Assembly (NCBI GenBank): GCA_019188255.1
Contig: JAETXT010000007.1
Coordinates: forward strand, 1,612,001-1,676,000
Source: Verticillium longisporum
Lineage: Eukaryota > Ascomycota > Sordariomycetes > Glomerellales > Plectosphaerellaceae
Direction: 5' to 3'
Length of the DNA: 64,000 nt
The first letter of the stretch is position 1. Every line of letters begins with the position of its first letter. The notes beneath the pieces were generated by a model, which saw nothing but the letters and a program-made list of their open reading frames with translations, did no database searches and was not told where the DNA came from. Below, piece after piece: positions 45,302 through 56,100 of this stretch. The translations under genes and the position numbers were made by a program.

Positions 45302-45659
45302 CGACGTGCCGATTGCTCCTTGCGGACCATTCAGCGCTCTTCCATAGTCTCGCTCGACTATTGTCTGCAGGTTGTTCGTGGGACACGTTAACTCGTAGCT
45401 CCTACCCACTAGCCTCAGGATTGTCTCATTTCCCTGTGTCTTGTCTTTCTAGACTATCTTCACCGTGGCGGTATGTTCTTCCCTGTCCCTACCTCCCCTT
45501 TCACCCTTCCAATCCAACCTTTTCCCCCTGGGGTTAAGAATACCTACTACACAACCCACCCATCTCCCTTCGTGCCTGTCTTGTCTCCACACCACCCCAT
45601 CGTCGAATCAGAGGCATGGCACCGGCATTCAATATCCCCCCTGGATCGGCCGAACTCCC

Positions 45660-45719
45660 ATGTCTCGTCCGCCCTCACGTGTCTTCGAGATTCCTAGAGC
45701 TGACTTGATGTCTGTCTAG
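45660..45719 (+). other. Small upstream open reading frame in the cyclin leader
   Basis: Nineteen codons, MSRPPSRVFEIPRADLMSV, ending at a TAG that is also a possible splice acceptor. It would be translated before the cyclin ATG if it is in the mature leader. Confidence 0.35.
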
Positions 45720-46046
45720 AGCCCCTTGGTCCACCACTTCTTTAAACGGCCTGTTTCCCGGCCACTTCAGTCATTTCTTGCCCCCAAGTCGATTCTGCAC
45801 CGCGGCCTCCCCAGCCACAGCCACTCTTTCCCGGACATCGACTCAACACCCTCCTTCTAATACTAATATTCTAATCGCTCGGTTGGAGGATATTCTTATC
45901 GACACTCCCTTGTCTCCACCGCATCTTCACTCTCTAAAACTGTCTGCCTTCCTGCCTTCGACCTCAAAAGCTTCCTGGAGAACTTGACGAGTCCACCCTT
46001 TGACCTCAACAACAAACACCTCTTTGACCCATCCGCCTTGCCCAGC

Positions 46047-47330
46047 ATGGCGTTCTATCAACAGGCACAGGCACAGCAGCCTGACGTTGCCTTCTTCACC
46101 GAGATGATGGACGAGCCCCAACGTCCTCGCATGGGAACCAGAGACGCCGCCAAGATGATCGCAAGGCAACGACAAGAAATCATCGCCAACGAACTGTCTC
46201 GATTGGCAGGTGACGAGTACCTCGAAGATATCATGAAGCACATGAGGCACATGGAGGTCAGTGAACGGAAACCTCTTTCCTCTTGTCGTACCTGCCTCTA
46301 ACATTATCGCCAGGACGAGACTTTGCCCGATGCGAACCTGATTGATATGCAGCGCGAGATTCAGTGGTACATGAGGCCGTACCTCATCGACTTCCTCATT
46401 GAGGCCCATGCTGCCTTCGCCCTTCTCCCGGAGACCCTGTTCCTCACTGTCAACCTTCTCGACAGGTACTGTTCCAAGAGAGTCGTCTACAAGCAGCACT
46501 ACCAGCTTGTCGGATGCGCCGCGCTTCTCATTGCCGCCAAGTACGGGGACAAGAAGGATCGCGTCCCCCAGATTCACGAGCTCAACAACATGTGCTGCGG
46601 ACTCTACGACGCTGGCATGTTCACTCAGATGGAGATGCATGTGCTCAACACGTTGGAATGGACGATTGGTCACCCAACCGTGGACTTCTTCTCGCAACTG
46701 ATTGTAGCAGAGGAGCATGACAGGGTCGAGGTTGAACACATGGCCGCATACATTTGCGAGATTGCGCTGTACCACCGCGATTTCGTTTCATCAAAGCCCT
46801 CGGTCATGGCGCGCTCATCACTAGCCCTGGCCCGCGCCATCCTGGGTGAGCCTGAGGTCAACGATGGCGAGTGGGATCACGTCGACAACATCACGTTGCT
46901 GACTCTCTCTCAACACCTTCACCAGCCCTCCGTCGCCCTGTCCAGAAAATTCTCTGCGCCCCACTTCTCCGGAGTTGCTAAGAAGCTGGCGTCGTTCATG
47001 GCTCACCAGGCCAACATGGCTCGCGCCCAAGCCCAAGCAGGCCCGCCTTCTCCCCCTTCGGACCACGCTACCAAGCATGCCGACATCTACAGCACTCCGC
47101 AGAAGGGCCATGGCGCCGTCCAGGGCATGGCCGATGGCTACATGACCCCTCCCATCACACCCGACGGGCACGCTTTCGTCAACGCCCCGAAGGATACGTA
47201 TCCAATGCCGCCACGGTGCCCGGTTACCCCCACACCGCAACCTCAACATCCTGCGTATGTGTCACAACACATGATGCAACAGCACTACGCGGCGTACATG
47301 CATCACGACACAACGGGGCAGATGGTATAG
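46047..47330 (+). CDS. cln1: CLN-type G1/S cyclin
   Basis: Activating subunit for the cyclin-dependent kinase at the G1/S transition. Exons 46047-46256 and 46314-47330 encode 408 aa. The cyclin box starts near residue 80 with REIQWYMRPYLIDFLIEAH, the hallmark first helix, then LFLTVNLLDRYCSKR, LVGCAALLIAAKYGDK and a second fold through LNTLEWTIGHPTVDFF. The C-terminus is Pro/Gln/His-rich with several Ser/Thr-Pro sites (PPSPPSDHA, YSTPQKG, PPITPDGHA), fitting phosphorylation-controlled turnover. The frame stays open for 180 bp above the first ATG (FDLNNKHLFDPSALPS immediately before it), and this stretch looks coding, so a spliced upstream exon may supply the true start. The gene follows a very long, gene-poor upstream region with leader introns. 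Confidence 0.9.
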
Positions 47331-50300
47331 GAAGCGAGGGATGGGTGTGCCTCCCTAGGCTTGCCCAGGCAATCTTACCCCTTGCACGGGGTCCACAACT
47401 TTTTTCAACTTGTTCACGGCGCGTGACAGGATCTGCTCAGCAAGACACAGAAGAGGCAGAGCAGAGGAGGAAGGAAACAAAATATTCTCGCATTGAAGCA
47501 TACAGAATGGGCTTCCCTCACAACTCATCAGCACGGATTTTTGGCATTCAGCGACTTGATTTTTGCACAAAACAAACGACTCGACTTTTCGACTCGACAG
47601 CGGTGATCCACCAAAAAAGACCTTGGATCAGCAAATACCCCATTTTCTTCGCACGCAACAATGGCTTTCCGAATGCAGCGGCAGGCCACCTCACACAGGT
47701 GGCGATTCGCGGTCGAGGAACCCGACCTAGCGATCAGCTGTTGTAGAACCGGATTCAACGGCTGAATCCGGCAAGCCTCTTTTTCTCTTCTTGCACAAAC
47801 AACACGCGGAAACCGACATGGACAACGGTTCAGACTGTAGGATCAGCGCACACGGTCCAGTGGAGGAAGCCTCGGTGAGAATCAGGGACGGGCAGGGGCG
47901 ACAGCCGCAGACGGAATGTGCGCTTGCTGTTGCAAGGGGGAAGGAAGCGTATGGCCGGCCCAAGGACGCCGGCCAGTGGTGGCAACACTTTCTGGCCACT
48001 AATATCTTGGAGGACCGGCCACTTGAACATATGGGAAGGATATTTGCGGCGGCTCGTCTGCTGGGATACGGCAGGGAGCTTGCGGGCTGCAGGAGGCGCC
48101 ATTCATGCGTTTAGGACGGAAGCGAACAACTTTCGCCCAAGAACGGACGGATAGGAGAGAGCGGGCTCACAGTTGAGCTTACTCTGCGCTGCCAATGCAG
48201 GTCATCAATGAATCCAGACCAATTACTTCCCTCAGAATTGCTCCCCGTCTGGGCAGCTGGTACAAAGGCGCCAAGCCAAAAAATGAGTAAAATTCCTCCA
48301 AACATGGACTACCAAGTGACTTGCAAAGACGTTCCGCCGCATGGCATCGATTTAGTGACACCCCCTAGCTTCCCTTTCCTCCCTTCCCTTTTCCTTCCCC
48401 TTGTATGTGGCTAGCATCCATCCATCCCTTATTTGGCCCAAGCATATCTCGGGCCCCAAGGACGACCTGGGCATTTAATACAACAACCTGCGGCGTTTGA
48501 CAAAGGTCGTACAACGATGGGACAGTCACTGTTCATGGCCAGCCAATCAATCGCGCGAACTGGCAGTTGCTCGTTGGGCTCGAGAGAGCCGGCCGGGCGA
48601 CCCTGGGGCCAAGGTCGAGACCAGTCATCATGTCAAAGCTCGTCAAGGGGGGCGCAAGGGGTGGGTGGTGGCCTCGTCAAGGGCCGGGCTGGAGCGAGAT
48701 TGATCTTCACGAAGGCACCCCACGCGAGCGGTGCCACGTCAGAGGACACACAGGGTGGTGGGTGGTAGTGGTGGTCGCGTCCCAGAAAGAAGAAGCTGTG
48801 TTGGATGAGAGGCAAGGCCAGACACTGACTGTGGCTGGCTGGCTGGCTGGCCGGCCGGGTGGCTGCGGGACCCGCGCGCGCTCTTCTTCGGGCGAGGGTC
48901 TATGCCTGTCTGGCTCCTCTCTTTTTTTTTCTCTCTTCTCTCTCTCTCTCTCGCTCTCGCTCCTATGCGCAGGGTCTGGAAAAAGAATAGGGCCGCATGA
49001 CATTAGAGGCGGAGGGATCTATCTTGTTCCCGCGTGGGTGAGAGGTTGAGGAGGCTCGGCCGGCCGCCACCTGCGTTGGGGCGAGCAGGGGACACCTGGT
49101 GGCCCTCGCTTCTGTGCTATGCTATGCTACCTATGCTGTACATGTACATGGTATGCCATATGTCATGCTACCTATACGGCGCCATGGCTTCGAGTGGACG
49201 TCGTGGACTTGGTAGGGCTCGGGCGCTCAGATTTGGTATTTGCAGTGGAACGAGGCGAGGGTTGTCATGCAGGGTGAAATGAGGTGTGGTCGGACGAAGA
49301 GAAAGGGTTGAGGAATCCGCTGGTTGGTTTGCAGAGGCTCATTGGCGGGCGCGTGCGGGGGCAGAGTTGCACGGCAGACTGATAGGAGGGCACGCAGGTC
49401 GTCTTGAATGCGCATACGAGCTGGCGCCATTTGCCATGATGAAATGGGCTTCGTGGCTCACGCGATTTCTGCCAAGGGATGTCGGATGTCATGTCATGGT
49501 GGCTCTGAAAAGGGTTTGGGATTAGTGTCGTGCTATCGCCAGGTAGCGGGATGTAGGGAGGGAAGGAGGCAAGGAGGCTAGGGAAGGGACCAATGTCGAT
49601 TGCGGTCTCTTACCCCTTTTTTCTGGAATGGGGGTTGCACTTGCTTGCCTTTGGGGGCATGGGGACAAGGGGAGGCAAGAGAGAATGACATAAGCTCACT
49701 TGCCATTCAGGGGAGTGGAGCAGTGGGGAGTGGGGAGTGGGGAGGGGCCATTCCTGGCTCGTCATGCTGGTGACCTCGCTGACACTCAAGACACTGCATT
49801 AAACTTATCAACCTCTATCACCTGTCACCTTGGTGCATCAATACCCACTGGGGCAACGGCGCGCCATCAGAACATGCTGAGAGAGAGCGGGAAAATGAGA
49901 TGAGATGAACCGCCCTGCCTTTTTCTTCTTCTGGCGCTTCTCGAGCCTCTTCGGGTTGTTCCTGTCCGGCCCCGCTCTGCATAGCGTTTGGCAGCTTGTC
50001 TCGTGGCATGGCATGATGATGGCTGACCGGGATTGCCAGGTTATGCTACCTCTTCAATCCGACGGCATGACTCTGCCCCGGGTGCACGCCATGCCTGCGA
50101 TGCAGCACACGGCAGCACACGGCACGCAGCGTACGTCCGCGAGGCTGCGGTATGCGTCGGACATTTGCTCCTGCCTTGTGCTCGGTATCGGGTCCGCTGG
50201 CATGTGGAGAGAGCCTCCGTCCATCTGGAACGACGGAAATGGACGCCTGCGGCTATCCGACACGCCATCTTCCATGACAGCATCATCACGCACGGGTCCA

Positions 50301-50362
50301 CCATTCTGATTGGGAGGTAGTGCCCATTGCTGAAGATCCATAATCACCATCTTGATCCTCTT
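47331..50362. other. 3 kb convergent gap
   Basis: Between two gene 3' ends, so no promoter is required here, yet it is 3 kb long. No gene was supported. It contains a CT microsatellite at 48915-48963, GGCT repeats at 48834-48850 and an ACATGTACATG element near 49139. The CT tract resembles those at fungal transcription starts, so a short unrecognised plus-strand transcript is possible. Confidence 0.4.
48915..48963 (+). repeat. CT microsatellite
   Basis: Pyrimidine tract with a T run followed by about ten CT units and a CGCTCT tail. Confidence 0.8.
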
Positions 50363-52380
50363 CTATTGCTGTCTCGGTTCCATCTCGACTGCCGGCCTTG
50401 TGCTGCCGTCCCGGTCGACTATCACGGTACGACTACGTCCATGCCAGCCGTCCTGCTCGACATCGGTCAACCGGACGACCCGCTCGCCTTTCTCGTCCAT
50501 CACATCATGCGATATACGCACCAGCGTGGGATTGCCGCCGTTGTCTTGCTCCAATTGATGCCAGTCCATTCTCGGGTGGCCTGGGTCAAAGACCTCTGTC
50601 GAGCCTGCCTCCCAGCGCATCTGGCCCGGCATGCGCTGCGCCCCGAGAACGTCTCGACGGTCTTCGCCCAGCCAGACGGCACCGAGGCCAGGTGTGGACT
50701 GCATGTAACATGTTTTCAGGGGTAAAAGGCCTGATAGGCGAAGCGAGCCTTTTCCTTCGGCCTTCTCCGTGATGCTAATGACACGGTCATCCATTGACAT
50801 GCCGTTCGACGGCGGTACTTGGTCGCCGCTGGCGCCCATAATCTGGGCTACTGGCAGTATCCCTCCCAAGCTCGGGTGGGCTTGTGGCCATACCGGCTCA
50901 TTTTCGTCGACGAGCGACTGGCAAGTGCGCGTGTCGCAGACACTGACATGAAGCTCATACACGGATGTTTGCCTGGAGCCGTTTGCTGTCACGATACGCA
51001 TCGTGGAGGAGGCGGCATACTTGGCCGGTTTGATGCCCAGCGCCGCAAAGTCTTGCTTGTACAGCATGGGTAGAGTTGCGCCCGTGTCGAGGAGCATGCG
51101 GTAGTATAGTCGCACAGCCTTCGATTGTGTCGTGGAACGTTCTTCGGCTGGTGCAGGTGGCTTGAGATCAAACACCTTGAGCCGCGGTTTTTTCGCACGC
51201 CCCAGCATTTCCTTGTGCTTCTTGTGAGCTTGAAAGGTCTTTTTCGTCTTTGGCTTCGATTTTGCACTCAACACTGCTGCTAGGATGTCATCCTCCCAAC
51301 TCCCCTTGAGCTTGGTTTTGATGTCCTCCACCTCCTTGGCCTTGCGGTAGTTGATGTCGTTGATGCGCTTGAAACCCATTGTGATGGAATACTCGCCCAT
51401 GCCGAACGCATTGTCGGTTTCCATAGCCCACGTACCCTTCAGGGCGTTTATACCGCCGGCACTCGCTAGGGACGAGCTGCTATCCAGGGGCGGCTCGAAC
51501 CAGAGCCAGCCGGTGCCATGCTCGGCAGCATATCTATCGAGGCGCTCTGCTCGGTTGTGTGTGAAGGACTCATAGGAGGGCGCAAAGTCGACAAGGTTGC
51601 CGGCGTATATCAAAGCAAAGTAGTCTGACGGTCCAATAGAACCATCACGATAGCATCGAATGGCAGCGCGAATATTGACGATTTCGCCCTCACACTCGCT
51701 GAGTCTTAGTGCGTTCTGGAGGACCTCGATGCGCTCAATTATTACTCTGTTACGGAAGACCTCGGTTTCGGATCTGGTCCATCAAGTCAGTACTCGTCCA
51801 AAGGTCATCGGTCTGACTTCACCTGGTACATGCTGACATACAGGCTCTTTTCAACGTATTCACGGTCTTCGATAGCCTCGATTGCGTCCCTGTCCCTCCT
51901 CGCCTGCATAACCTGCTCTGCGATATCTTGCACAGCTTCCTCACCGTGCTGTACAAGATTCTCCTGATAGATCCGCTCCCATTGCTGGACGAGCGCGTCG
52001 GCTGCCTCGAGGGCGCTGAGGTCTCGACCGAGGGGTGCACCAATAATATTGGTCGGCCTTGGTGAGATCAAGTCCCTGTGGTTCTGGATTCTAGGAAAGG
52101 TCTGGGGTTGCGAGTCCTCCACGCTGTCCGGAGATGGTGGCCGGTAACTTGTTGCTCTGGCGCTGTGGATCTCAAAGTCAATGGCTGCTTGTAGTGCAGC
52201 ATCCTGGTCTGCAAGAGCTTCTCTAGACGTCTCTGTATGCTGGCTCCCATGGGTTTGCGTTGGAGAGACTTGTGCCGCAGGCGCAGACTGTTGCATACTT
52301 TCGCTGCCACTATCCGAGTGGTAGTCTGGCCCAGCAGCCCCGGCATTGGGACCGTCATTGTCGCCGGCCCAATCTGACAT
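50363..52380 (-). CDS. Stand-alone retropepsin-like aspartic protease domain protein
   Basis: Two exons on the minus strand, 52380-51818 and 51773-50363, joined across a 44 bp intron (donor GTCAGA, branch TACTGAC, acceptor CCAG), give 657 aa. Residues 1-110 are acidic and disordered; 110-190 are charged helix (coiled-coil-like); 300-390 are Lys-rich. The retropepsin signature LYYRMLLDTGATLPML follows, with catalytic Asp417 in DTGA, then a flap-like TMRIVTANGSRQTSVYEL and a GGILPVAQIMG strand that fits the hydrophobic-Gly end motif of the fold. One DTGA means it would act as a homodimer. No reverse transcriptase, RNase H, integrase, zinc knuckle or flanking LTR is visible, so it is a host gene or a domesticated relic rather than a live element. 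Divergent from the giant gene across 764 bp. Substrate unknown. Confidence 0.75.
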
Positions 52381-53144
52381 GGCGATTGAAGTCAATTGAC
52401 TTTTGTTGGATTTCGAGTTGATTGAGAGTTTTTCGAAACTCAAATGGGACTCTCCGCCGTCTTGTCTTACGAGTATCCTGCAGAACGGGTGTTGGCATCG
52501 CAGCCAAAGCGCCCGACTCCTTCTGTAAAGACATTTTACACGCGTGATGATGCTTCATACTGTCGCCCTTTGTTGTGCAACACTTGGCATTTGTTCCTCA
52601 CCCAATGCGGCGCAAGGCTCATCGCAGCTCTGTCGTGTTGTTGTTCTTGTGCCTTTGTTCTGCCGTGGAGGTGTGCTTCTGCGGCGTCTTGCCACTCCTT
52701 TGTTCACATTGAAGGACCTCTCGCCGCCACCTGCATTGAGAAGACATTGAGAGTATTCTTTGATAGGTAACCTAGTCCCTGGAATGAAGGCTGTGCCTTT
52801 ATCCTCTGCTCTTTGTTAGTTGCTTGGATAGGAACTCCTTTTCAAAATGAAGGCGTCTTCCTCTTCGTGTATCAGAAGCTTGCCCTTCTCATGTTTGCCT
52901 GACACCGTTCTTTGGTCTTGTAGCTTCTTCCAATTCATTCCGAAATATGTGGTTGCGCCGAATTTCTTGACCTTCCAACTTGAATTTCTACTGCTGATTC
53001 TTTTTTCCTAGGCGATAGTCTGTTGGCAGCCAGCTGCAGTGGGATATCAACAAACTCCTCACTACAGGAACTCGATCGAGACGATCTACGGAAGAATACA
53101 GCAGCCACGACGTTTGCAAGTGCCATACAGGGCATACGGTAACC
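52381..53144. promoter_or_regulatory. Shared divergent promoter of the retropepsin-like and giant genes
   Basis: 764 bp between two start codons. The plus-strand side is T- and C-rich with several CTTTGTT/CTTTGATAGG motifs; no canonical TATA box. The minus-strand side is short: AT-rich sequence (about 52381-52440) lies directly before the ATG. Confidence 0.55.
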
Positions 53145-56100
53145 ATGGCGGCACCAGAGATGAGTAAGTACACATCCAGGACAGAGATTGCTGCATAGAT
53201 AGTTAATACCAAACAGCCGACATGGCCCTGCTGCTCAGCAGATACCACGACAAGTTCCCAACCGACTTCCAAGCCGAGCTGACAGGCCTCATCGAGAGCG
53301 CCGACCACTACGACCTCTTCAAGCGCATCGAAGACCTCATCGCCGCGCACAAGCTCGACGACCTGCTCTCCCGCGAGGACAACCTCCGGCGCGCCCTGTG
53401 CGAGCTCTACGGCACCCGCCACCCCTGGCTCGCCACGGCGGACCTCGGCGCCGCCGCCTGGCAGCGCGAGCAGGAACGCGCCCTCGCCGCGTTCCGGGAG
53501 CGCGCGGCGCGTGACAGGGCGGCCGGCGTGTCGCGCGACATGGCGCAGTACGAGCACGAGCTGCGCCTGGCCAGGGCGCACGTCGCCAAGTTTGGCCTCC
53601 AGCTGCCCGGCCCCGCTCCCGGGCCGGCGTCGGAGGTGCCGCTGGCGCCGAGCATGGGCGGGGTGCCGCCGCGGCAGCCGTTCACGGCGGGTTGGACCTT
53701 TCGCGAGGCGCCTGCGGTGGAGGGCATCTCTTTTGATCCGAAAGCCACTTGCGAGCAGTTCTTCCCTGAACCACCTGTCGTCGTGGAGCTGTCGGACAGC
53801 GACGAGGACGGAGACGATGATGAGCCGACGGCGGCGGAAGACGGAGATGTACTGATGCGTGACGTCGGTCAAGAGGCGCCGGAACGAGAGGCTGCTCCGG
53901 GGGGTGCCGTCGCGGCCATGATATCTAGCCTCGGTGGCGACGGGACCACAGAAACAACAACAAAAACGACAACAAGACGCCCTCATGAGGTGATAGTAGT
54001 TGACGATTTGCCGATTCGTGTGACTCCCGAAGCGAGAAAATGGAACGCGCCGAGACTCAAACGTAAGATTGACAAATTGCTCAGGAAGATTGGCAACACG
54101 TCGCAGGTTGTTACTTTGGCGGAGGTCCAGAAGATAATAGACACCTCAGCAAAGATCCAGGACAAACCCGTTTCTAAAACTCCACAGGGCAGACATATGC
54201 AGGAGGAAGATGAAATAACGCCGCCTGAGGCGGCCATCAAGATTACCAACCAACAACCTACGCCTGAAACGAGCCTTGATAGCGAAGCAAAGGCCGAGCT
54301 GCGACGGAAAGCCCTCGATGCACCCGGCCTCAAGCATGGGGTTCAGCAGAGTGGAACGACTGAGAAGGGAACATCCGCTACACCAGTAGGAAGTCGTGAT
54401 CATTATGACGAGAACTGGCTCAAAAACTGGCTCATCCAAAACGACATGGCAACCCCTGATGACCTGAAGATGGTTTCGTACCGCGGCTGGCGCATTCATT
54501 CGCCCAAGATCACGCTCATTCGTATCAAAAACTTTCTGGCCGATGAGGATCTCGACCGCACTCTACTTTGGACGAGCCAATGTAGTGAGATCCTCCTCTA
54601 CCTACAACATCTACAGGAGAACGTATACGATGGGCAGGACTGGGGATACGACCTTGACGAGGTCATCAACATGCTCCAGACACACTGGCTGTACGAGCAG
54701 CACCACTACAAAGAGCCGGAGCTCATCCTCAGCTTTGAACCGCTTGAACATCCCAAACGGCTGCAAGCACCTCCCAACGCACCCATCATCATCATTACTG
54801 ATAGTGAGGAGCAAACGGAACCGCTCAAGCCGCGATACTTACAACACCGCGTCCCTGAATCGGTCCATGATGTGGACTTTCAGATCCCCGGCCCCCTGCT
54901 GCGCACCCGTTTTCTGACCTGGTTCCGAGAGGACCTGACGCGCCTGTGGCACTTTGATGACCCGGCGAGGCCCCTTGTCGGCGGCATCGGCTCGGGCGCT
55001 CGCGGAGACAGCATGTTTGAGTATGGCTACAACCCAGACTTCAACTCAGCCGAGGTGGCCGACGACCGATTCGTCAAGTGCATGTCCCTGGGCACTTCCG
55101 AGACGGCCCGCACCCTTCGCGAGGAGTCCAACTTTTACCTGGCCCACAAGGACTTCATTGTGGGCAAAGAGGGAGTCCTGTGGCCAACCGGCCACGCCGT
55201 GCGGCGCTTTGCCGACTTCCGCGGCGCCAAGAGGGCCGCGCTGCAGCAGTGCATCGAGCACTTTGGGATCGTGGACGGCGACGTCGATGCCGCGGACGCC
55301 GGCGCGGAGCACTTCCGCAGGCTCGTCCTGCCCACGCCCTGGCTCGAGAAGGAGCGCATCCGGGCCGAGGCGCAAAAGATCACCGTCTTCCCGCCGCTGG
55401 CGCTCAAGGAGCCGCCGGCTGGGGAGAAGATTGACCCCTTTGGGTTCGTGTACTGGCACGACCAGATGCTGCGGAACCACGAGGAGCGCGCGCGCAACGT
55501 CATACCGAGCATGCAACAGGGCCACGCCAAACGCTTCGCCGCCGACAAGCTCTCTGTCTTGCCGAGCTGGAACTTCATGGGTCCGTTCAACCCGACCCTC
55601 GTGCCGCGTCACATCGACATCAAGCATGCACAGGCTACGCGTTTCCGCAACATGATCACACAGGTTGAGGTCGCCAACCGCAGGGCGCCACGAAAGCTAC
55701 TCGATGATATACTCGAGAACTTTCGCCTCGGCTGTGAGGTTGGAAAGCCGGCGCAGGACGTCTTAGACGAGCTCGACCGGCAGAAGAAAGACCTACCAAC
55801 TGGCGAAGCGTATCGTCCCATCTCGCCCGACGACCACTACTGGATGAGATTTGTCGTGGGGCCATCGACAAATGACCTGCTGATGGAGGAGATCAAAGAC
55901 AACTTCGAGTACTGGCGATTTGACGTCTTTAACGAGCGCCTGCAGATACTGCTCAACGATCCCTATGAAGACGCACTGCTCGCAAGGGCGGGCCAGTACA
56001 GGACGTTGGAGCAGATATGCCATGAGATCAACAGCTTCGCGGCCACCAATCCGCTGCAGGAGGCGCTGTATTCGAAAGAAGAGGCGGAAGAATACTGCGA

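Larger units (their letters stand above)
30368..46046. other. 15.7 kb gene-poor region upstream of the G1 cyclin
   Basis: No family match, no convincing exon chain and no transposon remnant was found on either strand. The longest open frames (229-244 codons at 31443-32132, 32740-33447, 37423-38142 and 43252-43986) have random-looking composition and conflict with each other across strands. Base composition is near balanced, not the AT-rich signature of RIP-mutated repeats. Weak candidates: a 106-codon ATG frame at 41368-41688 (MDGYPIVKQVYGNGG) and a 52-codon ATG frame at 30732-30890. From about 43.2 kb the sequence looks like promoter and leader of the cyclin gene. Confidence 0.5.

Noticed and set aside
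50363..52380. Live LTR retrotransposon around the DTGA gene
   Set aside because: No LTRs, primer-binding site, reverse transcriptase, RNase H or integrase within several kb on either side, and the gene has a spliced intron.
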